Shown here: one piece after another, positions 1-9,804 of the stretch
How positions within the stretch are numbered: the first letter of the stretch is position 1
Layout of the letters: every line of letters starts with the position of its first letter
Assembly: GCA_046316615.1 (NCBI GenBank)
Contig: JBKDAN010000020.1
Coordinates: forward strand, 41,640-105,639
Length of the DNA stretch: 64,000 nucleotides
Reading direction: 5' to 3'
From: BJHL01 sp040378885
Lineage (GTDB): Bacteria; Planctomycetota; Phycisphaerae; Phycisphaerales; UBA1924
The notes under the pieces: generated by a model
Database searches by the model: none
Seen by the model: only the letters and a program-made list of their open reading frames with translations
Told to the model about the DNA's origin: nothing
Made by a program: the position numbers and the translations under genes

Positions 1-1432
1 CAACTGGGGTGGGCATCGAACCGCGAAGTGGTCTTCGCGCCGAACCTTGAGCAGGCCATCTACGCCGTTGCGGCCTCGGGTGGCGAGCCGCGGGTTGTCG
101 TCCGCCAGGAGCGGCCCGAGGGTCTTGGAGGTTGGGATCAGTTCACCCCGCTGGTGGCTGGCCAGTCGATGTTGGCCGCGCACTTCTCGATTGTCGCTGA
201 GAAAGTGAAAGTCAATACCGAGGTGATCGACCTCGTTTCGGGGAAGCGAACGATCGTGCTCTCCGACGCCGGTGCTATGGGGGTTTTGACGGACAGCGTG
301 CGTGGGGAAACTCTCGTGGTGTATGGGAAACCCGACCTGACGAATTTGTTGGCGGTGCGCTTCGATGTGGGCACGCTGCGCACGGTGGGCGAACCCGTGC
401 GGGTGTGGAGCGGCAACACCATCAACCAGGTCAAAATCTCACCGAGCGGCACGCTCGCCCTCTCGACACGTGCATCGGACTTTTCGAATCGGCGCCTCGC
501 ATGGCTCGACGATAAAGGTCAGCCGCAGCCCCTCTCCGTGCCGACGCGAGGTTTCTCCGAGATCGCGGTCTCTCCGGACGGCAGTCGCGTGCTGGCGAAT
601 GTGGAGGTGTCCAACCCGGATGACCTGACTTCGGAACTCTGGGTGCAGGACCTGACACGCCGCACGTCGACGCGAATTCCGATCCAAGGCTTTGCTCAAG
701 GCCTGATCTGGAATCCGAACGGACAGCGGATCGTGCACGGCTCGTACGCCAAGGACGAGTTTGCAATCGTTGAGCGGGTCGGGCGAGCCGGTCAAGATGT
801 TCACCTCACCGATCGCGGAGCAGAAGTACGTGATGCCGTCGGCGTGGTCGCCTGATGGAAAGATTCTCGCGGTCGTGCCGACGGATTTGAAGGTCAACAA
901 GGGCGACGTGCTGATGCTGGAGCAGGAAACGGGCGAAATCGGGGGCGCGGGAAAGGCGACGTGGAAGGCCACGCCTTACTTGAACTCGCCCGATGATGAG
1001 CACGCACTGCGATTTTCGCCTGATGGCAAGTGGGTGCTGTTCTGTTCGGTGCAGTCGGGGCGACATGAGTTGTACATGCAGCGTTTCACGGGCGCGGGGG
1101 CGGGTGTCGAAGACGGGAAAGCGGGCCGCGTGCAGGTCTCAACGAATGGGCACGATGGCTCTGCGTGGTGGAGCCCCGACGGCAAGGAGATTCGCTTCGT
1201 CGACGGCGACAAGCAGGTCGTGAGCGTGGAAGTGAAGACCGAGCCGACGCTTTCGGTATCGATGCCGAAGCCGCTGTACAGCATCAAAGAGCTCAAGACC
1301 ACGAGCTTCACGTGGGGGCCGGATGGACGATTGATGGTGATCCTGCAAGGCGAGAGCGAGCTGGCGACCCGGATCGACCTCGTCGTCAACTTCGCCGACG
1401 AGATGCGAGCGAAGATGGGGCCGCCAAAGTGA
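1..1432 (+). pseudogene. PD40/WD40-like C-terminal region of a serine/threonine-kinase-type protein, frameshifted
   Basis: The reading frame is open from the first base, so the gene starts upstream of the window. The translation has repeated beta-propeller (TolB/PD40) blades, seen as recurring SPDG motifs (AVSPDG, WSPDGK, FSPDGK). It ends in LVVNFADEMRAKMGPPK, the tail typical of planctomycete and acidobacterial kinases with a PD40 sensor domain. The frame open from the left edge ends at 855, while the continuation of the propeller lies in the next frame from about 761 to 1432, so a frameshift or small deletion lies near 755-790. No kinase domain is visible, but it may lie upstream. It is a real pseudogene or a sequencing error; the sequence cannot tell which. 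The assignment to the PD40 family is firm and the kinase link is inferred from the tail. Confidence 0.75.
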
Positions 1433-1473
1433 TCGCTGCGAGTGCGTGTGTGTCGCACCGGCATGTCACCAAG

Positions 1474-1510
1474 ACAACAGCGGCCCCGGATCGCTCCGCG
1501 GCCGTTGTTC
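1474..1510. terminator. hairpin between convergent gene remnants
   Basis: A GC-rich imperfect inverted repeat (ACAACAGCGGCC... against ...GCGGCCGTTGT) lies between the end of the plus-strand PD40 gene and the end of the minus-strand PEP-CTERM fragment. It could serve as a bidirectional terminator. There is no long T tract. Confidence 0.45.
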
Positions 1511-1537
1511 TCTTGAACGATGAGTGTGGGCGATGAA

Positions 1538-1945
1538 CTAGCGCCGACGACGGGTTGCGACCAAGGCACCCAGACCAAGCAGGGCGGCTGCGCCCGGCGC
1601 GGGGATGATCTGATACGAGTACTGCATTTCGAGGAAGCCGCCGAGCTGCAGCCTTGCGGGATTCCAAGCAAGTGACGAGAGCGGGGGCAGCGTGAGGCCT
1701 GCGGTGAAGGTGCCTGTCTGCATCAGTGCGCCGCCGGTGGGCGATGCGTACGCGGACAGGTTGGAGACTGCGCCCGAGATCGGTGCTTCGAGCACGAACT
1801 GAAACGGGCGCGTCGCCGCGGGGAAGAGCGCGAGTTCACTCTGCAAGGACGATTGGAACGCGCTGAAGATGCCACCAGGCAGGAAACCTGAAATGCCGCC
1901 GGCGTACTGCAAGGCAAACGACGCGAGGAACGTGTCGGTGTTGGT
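1538..1945 (-). pseudogene. C-terminal fragment of a PEP-CTERM-type exported protein
   Basis: Reading leftwards from about 1945, the minus strand encodes about 135 residues of a beta-rich exported protein. It ends in a classic sorting tail: a Pro-rich PAPG, a hydrophobic stretch AAALLGLGALVA, then TRRRR and stop. PEP-CTERM tails are recognised by an exosortase/EpsH-type system. The 5' part is missing: right of about 1945 the minus-strand frame is only the shadow of the plus-strand PD40 gene, so the open frame to 2311 is not one protein. This is a truncated gene joined to a kinase tail by a rearrangement or by misassembly. No exosortase is in the window. Confidence 0.7.
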
Positions 1946-3332
1946 CGACGACGGGACGATTGTCTGGGGGGCATCACAGTCTGGACTTTGGCGCGTGAGC
2001 GCCGAGGGCGGTGCTCCGATGCGCATCGCCAAGGCCGGCGCCGACACGCAACCGCTCGAGCAGGGCAAGCCCGTGCTCGCGTTCGATGTGCCCGCGCGTG
2101 TGCCCGGCGCCCAGTACGTGCTCACAACCGCGTGGGACGGCCCAACCACAGAGAGTTTTTGCCTACTGGCTGTTTCGCTCAAGGACGGCGCGGTGCGCAC
2201 CGTGCTCCGCGCCGTAACGGAGCCTCGTCTCATCGCGCCCGACCAACTGATCTTCATGCGCGGTACGACGGTGATGTCGGTTGGTTTCGATCCCGTGCGC
2301 GGCACCGTCATTGGCGAACCAACCGTCGCGCTCGAAGGCGTGCGAACGGATCAGTGGCAGGACTCCGCGTACATGGGCGCGTCCATCAGCGGTTCGTTCG
2401 CTTATGTGCCCGGTGGACGCTTTGGCGCCGACCTGCGTCTTGTGCGAGTTGACGAAGCTGGCAAAGTCACGCCGGTGCTTGAAACACTCGACAACTACAA
2501 CTCGACTCCCATCATCTCATCCGATGGCCGCAAGGCCGCCTTCACGACACTGCACACCAAACTCGAACTCTGGGTGCTTGACCTTGAACGTCGTTCCAAA
2601 TCGCGGATGATCTCTGAAGGCGAGTTCTACGCGCCGGCGTGGACCGCGGACGGAACGTCGCTCATGTTCAACTTCATTAATCCCGCCGGTGCCGCCACGC
2701 TCGCGCGTTTGCCTGTTGGCGCGGACACACCGACCCCGCTCCCTGCGACTGAGATGACGGACAACTTCTTCTTCCCGCTTCAGGAACTGACCGATCGATC
2801 GGGGTTACTCGTCGAGTACGTCGACGGGACGACAAGCAACAGAGACATTCAGGTGTACGACTACGCCAAGGCTACGTTCAGACCGGTGCGACATCGTGCG
2901 GCGGACGAGAGCGCCGCTTGTGTCTCGCCCGACGGGAAGTGGCTCGCGTACACCTCGGTCGAATCGGGACGAGGCGAGGTCTATGTGGGGCCACTCGATG
3001 CGACTGGGCCAAACGTGCAGGTGTCCTTTGAGGGCGGGTCCGTGCCGCGGTTTGCGAGAGACGGGAAGCGGCTCTTCTTTCTGAACGCCGACATGGAGAT
3101 GATGGCGGTGACGCTCGACCTGACCGGAACGTCCCCGACTGCGTCGGCTCCCGTCCGATTGTTCTCGACGAAGGAACTGAATCTGCGCGCAGGAGCCCGG
3201 GGCGGCTTCGACGTACTTGAAGGCGGCGGGTTTCTGATGATTGAGAATGCGGCGTGGGAGAAGGAACCGCCCGTGATTCGCGTGATCTTGAACTGGTCCG
3301 AGGAGCTGCGAGCCAAGGGTGGGAGGAAGTAG
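1939..3332 (+). pseudogene. PD40/WD40-like C-terminal fragment of a second serine/threonine-kinase-type protein
   Basis: The authentic protein sequence starts near DDGTIVWGASQSGLWRV, the typical first propeller strand after the kinase and membrane segment in this family. It continues through several PD40 blades (VSPDGKWLAY) to the family tail VILNWSEELRAKGG. The open frame reaches back to an ATG at 1869, but the first ~25 codons are antisense to the PEP-CTERM gene, so that start is unlikely to be original. The kinase domain and the transmembrane helix are absent. The fragment is intact from the junction to the stop. Whether a truncated, soluble propeller is made from an opportunistic start is unknown. 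Confidence 0.7.
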
Positions 3333-3489
3333 ATCGCGGTTTGCGACTCATCGTGAAACGCAGCGCCCACGTAGGGATTGCTACGGAACGCAAACGACAC
3401 GTGCGTGACAGTTGATCGGCGGCTCGCGGACGTTTCGCGAGAGACTGCGTTTTGCTTGTGTATTGGAGCATGCCGCGTACGGTTGGGCT

Positions 3490-4299
3490 ATGCCCACAAT
3501 CGAGCTTGCGGACATTCGCCTTGCGTATGACTCCATCAACGATACCGCGCCCAACACTCTGCTGCTCGTTCATGGCCATCCGTTTGATCGATCGATGTGG
3601 ACTCCACAGATGCAGGCCCTGATCGGGCACGAGTGCCGCGTGATCGCTCCTGACCTTCGCGGCTATGGGGAGAGCGGAATCACTGAAGCGCCGACAACTC
3701 TCGATCGGTTCGCCACCGACTTGTTCGGATTGCTGGATGCACTGGGAAGATCATCCGCCGTGCTCTGCGGATTGTCGATGGGCGGACAGATCGTGATGGA
3801 GATGTGCAGGTTGCGCCCGCAACGAGTGAACGGCGTTCTCCTGACGGCCACGTTTCCACAAGCCGAGACCGAGGAAGGGAAACTGCGCCGCAACCAGATG
3901 GCCGATCGACTGCTTCGCGAAGGCATGTCTGGTTATGCAATCGAAACGTTACCGAAGATGCTGAGCGAACGATCTATCCGAGACCAACCTGATGTCGCAC
4001 AACATGTGCTGAGAATGATGTCAGGAGCGCATCCGATCGGTGCCGCCGCCGCGCTTCGCGGGCGGGCGCAGCGACCCGCCTACGAACCCACTTTGGCGTC
4101 ACTCCAGTGTCCCGCGACAATCGTTGTTGGCGACGAGGACGCATTCACAACCCGTGCAGACGCCGATTTGATGGAGCGGCTCATCAAGCGCTCATCACTG
4201 CTGTGGCTGCCGGGCATTGGTCATATGCCAAACCTGGAAAACCCGCAGGCATTCAATGCCGCGCTCGTCTCTTTGCTGCAGGCGTGCGAGCAGAAGTGA
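3490..4299 (+). CDS. alpha/beta-fold hydrolase
   Basis: The 269-residue protein has the alpha/beta-hydrolase layout: oxyanion strand LLLVHGHPFDRSMW near the N-terminus, DLRGYGES, the nucleophile elbow GLSMGG (Ser nucleophile), an acid at GDEDAF and the catalytic His in GIGHMPNLE. Length and motifs fit the family of small esterases, haloperoxidase-like and 3-oxoadipate enol-lactonase-like enzymes; the substrate cannot be named. The ATG at 3490 (MPTIELADI) is preferred over an upstream start at 3412 because homology begins there. It is transcribed alone, on the opposite strand to the TPR gene downstream. Confidence 0.85.
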   Translation: MPTIELADIRLAYDSINDTAPNTLLLVHGHPFDRSMWTPQMQALIGHECRVIAPDLRGYGESGITEAPTTLDRFATDLFGLLDALGRSSAVLCGLSMGGQIVMEMCRLRPQRVNGVLLTATFPQAETEEGKLRRNQMADRLLREGMSGYAIETLPKMLSERSIRDQPDVAQHVLRMMSGAHPIGAAAALRGRAQRPAYEPTLASLQCPATIVVGDEDAFTTRADADLMERLIKRSSLLWLPGIGHMPNLENPQAFNAALVSLLQACEQK

Positions 4300-4347
4300 G
4301 AACTAGTTCGGGCGGTGTCCCCCCAGCCCTACGCGGCCAAAACGACG

Positions 4348-4421
4348 AACGCCCGCGAGAAAACTCGCGAGCGCTTGTGCTTTAATCGGGGTGACAGTAC
4401 ACCAATAGAACTTTTTGTGGA
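4348..4421. repeat. copy 1 of tRNA-Pro 3'-end repeat with hairpin and AACTTTT motif
   Basis: A hairpin (arms about 4348-4359 and 4364-4376) is followed by GTGCTTTAATCGGGGTGACAG at 4377-4397. This matches 19 of 21 bases at 9796-9816, where the same sequence is the 3' end of the intact tRNA-Pro and its downstream flank. It is then followed by ACACCAATAGAACTTTT, shared with copy 2. The layout looks like a displaced attachment-site copy at the tRNA-distal end of an inserted module. Confidence 0.65.
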
Positions 4422-4518
4422 GGGACTCCGCCTTTGGAGGCCAGAAATGCGGGTGTGGCTCGCCGTGAGACCGTGAAAGGCGGTTGGAGATCGCGACACG
4501 CAGTCTCCAACCCGAGTA

Positions 4519-6687
4519 TCACCCCCCGCCCCCCTTCGCATCCGGATTGCCCGGTTCCGCTCCACCCGCCATTGCCGCCTTGCACTTGGCCAGCGTCTCG
4601 CGAATCTCCTTGAGTTGCTTATCGTCGGGCTTGAGGAACTTCTCGCCCATCGCCACGGCCTCTTCGAGGTCGGCCAGCGCTGCGGCGTTGTCCTTGTTCT
4701 CAAGCCGAGCCGCACCGGAGCGCCACAGCACGCGGGCGAGAGTCGCCGAGCCATCGGGCGAGTTCTTGCGGAGCATGCCGATGGCCTCATCCCAGCTCAC
4801 GCGGGCCTCGGCGGTCTGACCGAGTGCCTGCTGCACGCGTGCGAGGTTGTTCAGGACGCCGGTGATGCCCGGGTGCCCGGCGGGGAAGGCCGCGCGGTTG
4901 ATCGCCAGTGCTTCGCGGTAGAGCGGCTCGGCTTCGGCGGGTTTGTTCTGGTCCCGCAGGACGGCCGCGAGGCCGCTCAGGTTGCTCGCGATCTGCGGGT
5001 GCCCGGCGGGGAATGCCGCACGCCAGATCGGCAGCGCTTCGCGGAAGAGCGGCTCGGCCTCGGCGAGCTTGTTCTGGTCCCGAAGGATCGTCGCGAGGGT
5101 GATCAGGACGGGGGCGATGTCCGGGTGCCCGGCGGGGAGGGCCGCGCGGTGGATCGCCAGCGCTTCGCGTTGGAGCGGCTCGGCCTCGGCGGGCTTGTTC
5201 TGGGCCAGCAGGAGATTCGCGAGGTTGTTCAGGCCCTTGCCGATGTCCGGGTGCCCATCGCTGTAGGCCGCACGGCGGATGTCCAGTGCTTCGCGCATGA
5301 GCGGTACAGCCTCGTCGAGCTTGTTCTCGTCAGACAGGAGTTTGGCAAGGTTGTCCAGGCTGATGGCAAGGTCCGGGTGCCCGCTCGGGAGGGCCGCACG
5401 GCGAATCGCCAGCGCTTCGCGGAAGAGCGGCTCGGCCTCGGCGAGCTTGTTCTGGGCTCGCAGAAATTCAGCGAGGTTGTCTATGCCGATGGCGATGTTC
5501 GGGTCCCCGGCGGGGAGGGCCGCACGGCGGATTGCCAGCGCTTCGCGCAGGAGCGGCTCGACCTCGGCGAGCTTGTTCTGGGAGTACAGGAGATACGCGA
5601 GGTTGTTCAGGGCGGTGGTCATGCCCGGCAGGTTGGCAGGGACGGCCACGCGGGAGATCGCCAGGGCTTCGCGCATCAGCGGCTCGGCCTCGGCGAGTTT
5701 GTTCTGGCTCTGCAGGGTTATCGCGAGGTTGTTCAGGCCGGTGGTGATGCCCCGGTGCCCGGCGGGGAGGGCCGCGCGGCGGAGCGCCAGCGACCTCCGC
5801 AGGTTCGGCTCAGCATCGGCGTAGCGGCCCAGCCCCTGCAGCGTCTTGCCGATGGTGTCGCGCACCTCCGCCTCCACCAGCGGCTGGTCCTTGAGCGCTC
5901 CTTCGCGCCCACCAGCCGCATCGAGCCTCTTGACCGCGGCCTCGATCGCCTGCACCACCGTCACGGCGTCCTTCAGCGGCTCGCCGGTCACCGGGTCCTT
6001 GGGCAGGTTGGTCGGATCGACCGCGGCGAGCATGTCGGTCTGGAACATCGCCACCGCGCTGGCGATCGCGGCCTGCTTTTTGGCCTCAGCCTCCTGCTTC
6101 TTGGCTTCGGCTTCCTGCTTCTCCGCCTCCGTCTGCTGCGCCACGGCCTCGGCCCGCGCGGCCTCGGCCGCCTTGCGCTGCTCGGCCTCGGCCCGCTCGG
6201 CCTGCACGGCGATATCCCGCTGGTCGCTGGCGACCTTGAACTGCCACGCGAAGGCGACCATGCCGATGAGCAGCGCCGCCGCCACCGCGCTGCCTGCGGC
6301 GACCATCACCCGGTTGCGCTTGACGAACTTCTTGAAGCGGTAGGCCGTGCTGGGCGGGGCGGCGTTGACCGCCTCGCCGCTGAGGTAGCGGCGGATGTCC
6401 GACGCCAGACCGCTGGGCGTCTCGTAGCGGCGGGCCCGGTCCTTCTCCAGCGCTTTCATCACGATCCAGTCGAGTTCGCCGCGGACGATGGTGCCCAGTC
6501 GCTTGGGCTCGGTGTGCCGCTTGGCCGCGACGCTGGCGATCGTGTCGGTGTTTGGCCGAACGCCACTGATGAAGTGAGCGCGGTGGCTGCGGTGACGGCG
6601 ATGACTCGTGCCGGTATCGAGTTCGCATGCAAACGTGCCGAAGTGGTGGCGAGCAGACTCATAAACGATCTCCCTTTTGAGCTTCAC
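4519..6687 (-). pseudogene. TPR protein derived from a serine/threonine kinase, catalytic domain lost
   Basis: The reading frame is 722 residues. Residues ~45-125 match the extreme C-terminal strip of planctomycete serine/threonine kinases (LDWIVMKALEKDRARRYET, then IRRYLSGEAV). Next come a transmembrane helix (~127-150), an Ala/Glu/Lys-rich coiled coil (~155-210), and about ten 42-residue tetratricopeptide repeats of the NKLAEAEPLFREALAIRRAA type (~275-690). The kinase lobes with the P-loop, HRD and DFG motifs are absent. The first ~43 residues look like random sequence, so the gene was cut at its 5' side. A truncated membrane TPR protein could still be made, but no plausible ribosome-binding site was identified. 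It fills the module between repeat copies 1 and 2. Confidence 0.75.
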
Positions 6688-7302
6688 GTCTCCGAACTCG
6701 CGGCGGCCAAACGCAGGCCGCTCACGGGGTCGAATCCGCCCTCCAAGCGACGCCAGACATCACCGGACATCACGATTTCGCACGATCGCGCGAGAACGCA
6801 ACGCGCGGTATCCGCGGTCGAACCACCCACGCGCCGGTTGCGTCTGCGGAGTCGGGAGAGAGTTTGGGAAGTCTCGCGATCCAGTACCCTTCTCAAGGAG
6901 CGGGTATGGCATCATGGAATGACAACGCCCGCAAGCCTAAGCCTGCGGGCGTTCGTACTTCAATCGGGGTGACAGAACACCAATAGAACTTTTCTTGGAA
7001 GGCGTTGGGGTCTGGGAGCTCGGCATACGCCGTCTTCTGAGCGCCAAGGCGGTTTCTTGAGAACGATGGACTATGGCAGTGCCGACAAGGGGGTGTTCGG
7101 GGCCCAAGTGTGGGTGAAACTGGCGGATGCCGGCCAGCCGACCCCGGCGAAAACTCGTTCCTGACCATGACCACCCGTCTGAGTTTCCGCTCCGAGTTCA
7201 GGATGTGCGACGGCGGCACAACGGTAATCAGTTGACGCGCTCACTCAACACTCGCGGCGAGAATGGTCCATGTTCGGAGATCGCGATTGCGACGGTCGCG
7301 CC
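6688..7302. other. 615-bp gene-free interval containing repeat copy 2
   Basis: Apart from the repeat at 6924-7005, the interval holds no convincing gene. Short open frames on both strands have no recognisable domain, and one of them (minus strand, ending near 6893) is only a read-through of the tRNA-like repeat. The left part is the broken 5' side of the TPR gene. The right part, 7006-7302, lies downstream of the LRR gene and shows nothing I can name. Confidence 0.6.
6924..7005. repeat. copy 2 of tRNA-Pro 3'-end repeat with hairpin and AACTTTT motif
   Basis: A perfect 10-bp stem (6924-6933 with 6944-6953) is followed by GTACTTCAATCGGGGTGACAG at 6955-6975. This is identical over all 21 bases to 9796-9816 at the 3' end of tRNA-Pro, and the match extends leftwards through GGGCGTT with one mismatch. 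ACACCAATAGAACTTTT and CTTGGAAGGCGTT follow, as in the other copies. Confidence 0.75.
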
Positions 7303-8457
7303 CTAGCGGACAATGCTGATCCCCGGCCACCGGGCCTCCGCGGCCGCAGCTCCCGCGTCCGACACCGACGAGCGTTGGAGGCTCAGCGAAGTCAGACCCT
7401 TCAGGCCCGTGTCAACACGTGCCAGGTCCTTTATTCCCGCGTCCGTCACCGCCTTGCTCAAGACGCCCAAGTCGGTCAGTCCGCTCAGGCCTGTGTCCGG
7501 CCGCGCGAGTGCCATCACACCCACGTCGGTCACCCCGTCCCAGCCGATCGTCAGCGAGGTCAGCCGCGCCAGGCCCGTCCCCGGCCGGGCCAGTTCCCTC
7601 AATCCCGCATCCGTAACCCGCGGGGCGGGGATGACCAGCCGAGTCAGCCCTTTCAGGCCTGTCCCGTGTCGCGCGATGGTCTTCAACCCCTCATCCGTCA
7701 CCTGCGTGTTCACCATGACCAGATCGGTCAGGTGCTTCAGGCCGGTGTCGGTGCATGCCAGGGCATGGAGTGCCACGTCCGTCATGCGCTCGCCGCCGAG
7801 GCTCAACTCGGTCAGCCCTTTGAGGCCCGTGTCGGTTCTCGCCAGATCGAGCACTCCCGCATCCGTCGCCAGCGAACCGCGGAGGTCCAGTTTCATGAGC
7901 CCGTTGAGGCCCGTGCCCGCACGCGCCAACTCGTTCACTCCCGCGTCTGTCACGCCATTGCACCACAGCCACAGCGAGGTCAGATTGTTCAGCCCGGTGT
8001 CTGCGGATGCGAGCGCCTTCACCCCGGCGTCGGTCACCCCCACGCCGGTCACCTCCATCTCCAGAATCTCGAATGACCTCAGCCCTTTCAGGCCCGTCCG
8101 CTCATGCGCAAGGTGCTTCAGTCCCGCGTCCGTCACCTTCGTGTCTCTCAGGACCAGCGTGGTCAGCCCCTTAAAGCCCGTGGCGGGATCGGCCAACCAC
8201 GCGACGCCCGCATCGGTGATGGCCTCGCTGCGGAGGTTGAGTTCCGTGACGCGTGCGAACTCGATGGAGCCGAGCGCGGTGCCAGAGGGGAGCTTGAGAT
8301 GCTCGCGGACCTCGCCCTCGATAACCGCACGTTCCTCAGCCGTGACAACGGACGACGCCAGCCCGATCTCGCGCGAAGCAACGGGCGAGAGACGGGATGT
8401 GGAGTCGCACCCGGAACCAACCACACACGCGGCAAGCATCGCAAGGAGTGTTCGCAT
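7303..8457 (-). CDS. leucine-rich-repeat lipoprotein
   Basis: The 384-residue protein starts at the ATG at 8457 with a lipoprotein signal (MRTLLAMLAACVVGSGC; the lipobox Cys is the last residue shown), preceded by TCCTCC read on the opposite strand, a good ribosome-binding site. From about residue 70 it has roughly a dozen LRRs of the ribonuclease-inhibitor/F-box type, each with VTDAG, a Leu-Ala pair and GLKGLTSL. It is predicted to be anchored in a membrane with the LRR solenoid exposed, probably binding protein. It is the only gene of the second module bounded by the repeats. The partner is unknown. Confidence 0.8.
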   Translation of the reverse strand: MRTLLAMLAACVVGSGCDSTSRLSPVASREIGLASSVVTAEERAVIEGEVREHLKLPSGTALGSIEFARVTELNLRSEAITDAGVAWLADPATGFKGLTTLVLRDTKVTDAGLKHLAHERTGLKGLRSFEILEMEVTGVGVTDAGVKALASADTGLNNLTSLWLWCNGVTDAGVNELARAGTGLNGLMKLDLRGSLATDAGVLDLARTDTGLKGLTELSLGGERMTDVALHALACTDTGLKHLTDLVMVNTQVTDEGLKTIARHGTGLKGLTRLVIPAPRVTDAGLRELARPGTGLARLTSLTIGWDGVTDVGVMALARPDTGLSGLTDLGVLSKAVTDAGIKDLARVDTGLKGLTSLSLQRSSVSDAGAAAAEARWPGISIVR

Positions 8458-8548
8458 AGGAGGATGGTACACGACGCGCCCGCCCGCCTGACGCACCAAC
8501 CGGGCTGAACCACTGATTGTGGGCTCAATTCCCTTCCCCAAAACGAGA

Positions 8549-8636
8549 AAGCCCTTCGATGTGCTCATTGAAGGGCTTGACGCTGAAAGAAGTCGTGATG
8601 CCAATCCACCAATGGAACTTTTCTTGCAGGGCGTTC
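8549..8636. repeat. copy 3 (decayed) of the hairpin plus AACTTTT motif
   Basis: A 9-bp stem (AAGCCCTTC 8549-8557 with GAAGGGCTT 8570-8578) is followed, after a region with only weak similarity to the tRNA end, by CCACCAATGGAACTTTT and CTTGCAGGGCGTT (8607-8635). These closely match the segments that follow the tRNA-like sequence in copies 1 and 2. The tRNA-derived 21 bases are not conserved here, so this is the least certain copy. Confidence 0.5.
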
Positions 8637-8742
8637 GGGTGCGGCCAAACGAAAGACGGTGTCTGCTCCGTGAATGAGAGTGCGTCGATCTCGCGTGCGG
8701 CCAAGAGGGGTTGAATGCAACCGACGCCTGTACGATGGTCGA

Positions 8743-9747
8743 ATGAAAAGCTGCGTTCCGGTGCTCCACGAATCAGCCGACGTCACTCAAGCCTGGATTG
8801 AGGCTTCACTCGAACGGCCGGTGCGCTGGTTCACGAGTTCAAAGCCGCCGGACAGCAACTGGGGTTCGCACGTCCGGCTCGAGGTCTTGCTCGCCGGACA
8901 GGGAGCCCCGCTGCGGCTGCACTTGAAGATCGGGTCGGTGACGACCTTTGGCCGCGCCGAGGTGGACTACTACACGCGTGCATTTGCCAGCCTGACCGAC
9001 GCACCATTGGTGCGATGCCACCATGCTGATGCGGATGAAACGCACTACAACCTTCTGCTCGACGACCATTCTCAAACGCATCGCGATCAGAAAGTCATCG
9101 AGCCGACACTGGCATATGGCCTCGCTCTCGTTGAAGCAGCCGCGAAGCTGCATGCTCATCATTGGCCACAGCCATCCCCAGCGATCTCAGACGCGGAGCG
9201 CATGGTCTCCAGCGCTCGTGCCGGGCAAGGGACGCTCCTAGAGGCAATGAAGGTGGGTTTCACGCCAGAAGAGCGGGCGACGGCAACTCGATTGCTCGAT
9301 CAGAATCCTCTCTCGCGCAGCGCTCGGCTTGCCGACCCCGAAGGCTTCACATGGATCCACGGCGACTTGAATCCAACCAACATCCTCGCACCGATCGACG
9401 GCGACGGACCGATCTACCTCATCGATCATCAGCCCTTTGCAAGTTCAGGGGCGCCGCCATGGCTCGGCATGCGCGATCTGGCGTACGCCGTAGTCGTCTG
9501 GTGGCCCATTGAGCTCCGCCGCCAGTGGGAGCGAGTTCTCGTCGAGCACTGGCATGCGGCGCTTGTCTCGCGCGGCGTCGGAGGTTACTCGTTGGAAAGG
9601 GCGTGGCAGGACTGGCAGTTCTGCGGAGTTCAAGAGATCAACGTGCCAGCCGACTGGTGCTCCAACCCCGAAGACGCATCCAACACGCGCGGTTTGTGGG
9701 AGGCTCAGCTGCGCCGGATTCTCGCATTCGCCGAAGATCATGCTTGA
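8743..9747 (+). CDS. APH-family phosphotransferase (aminoglycoside/choline kinase-like)
   Basis: The 334-residue protein has the small-molecule kinase fold. A candidate ATP-binding Lys lies in LHLKIG (~residue 62), the catalytic loop is WIHGDLNPTNIL (~204-215, Asp base and Asn), and LIDHQ (~226-230) stands where the metal-binding Asp of IDW/IDF normally lies. It probably uses ATP to phosphorylate a hydroxyl group on a small molecule; the substrate cannot be told, and a resistance role is only one option. The ATG at 8743 (MKSCVPVL) is chosen over an in-frame start at 8674, which lies in the preceding repeat flank. It is the only cargo gene of the third module, next to tRNA-Pro. Confidence 0.75.
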   Translation: MKSCVPVLHESADVTQAWIEASLERPVRWFTSSKPPDSNWGSHVRLEVLLAGQGAPLRLHLKIGSVTTFGRAEVDYYTRAFASLTDAPLVRCHHADADETHYNLLLDDHSQTHRDQKVIEPTLAYGLALVEAAAKLHAHHWPQPSPAISDAERMVSSARAGQGTLLEAMKVGFTPEERATATRLLDQNPLSRSARLADPEGFTWIHGDLNPTNILAPIDGDGPIYLIDHQPFASSGAPPWLGMRDLAYAVVVWWPIELRRQWERVLVEHWHAALVSRGVGGYSLERAWQDWQFCGVQEINVPADWCSNPEDASNTRGLWEAQLRRILAFAEDHA

Positions 9748-9765
9748 GAAGCAGGCACAAAACGC

Positions 9766-9795
9766 AAACACCCACGAGAGACCTCGTGGGCGTTT
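9766..9795 (-). terminator. terminator hairpin downstream of tRNA-Pro
   Basis: AAACACCCACGAG (9766-9778) pairs with CTCGTGGGCGTTT (9783-9795) around a 4-nt loop, with one G-T type mismatch. It lies 10 bases beyond the tRNA 3' end on the minus strand and could also end the plus-strand phosphotransferase gene. Confidence 0.7.
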
Positions 9796-9804
9796 GTACT
9801 TCAA

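Noticed and set aside
4615..6972. A 785-codon plus-strand frame opposite the TPR gene
   Set aside because: It is the mirror of the repetitive TPR coding sequence, with a repetitive low-complexity product and no known domain.
6893..7219. A 108-residue minus-strand frame containing KFYWCSVTPIEV
   Set aside because: The peptide comes from translating the tRNA-like repeat itself. The rest has no domain or start signal.
4348..8636. The repeats could be integron attC sites
   Set aside because: No GTTRRRY/RYYYAAC core pairs flank the modules and no integrase is present. The conserved part matches a tRNA end instead.
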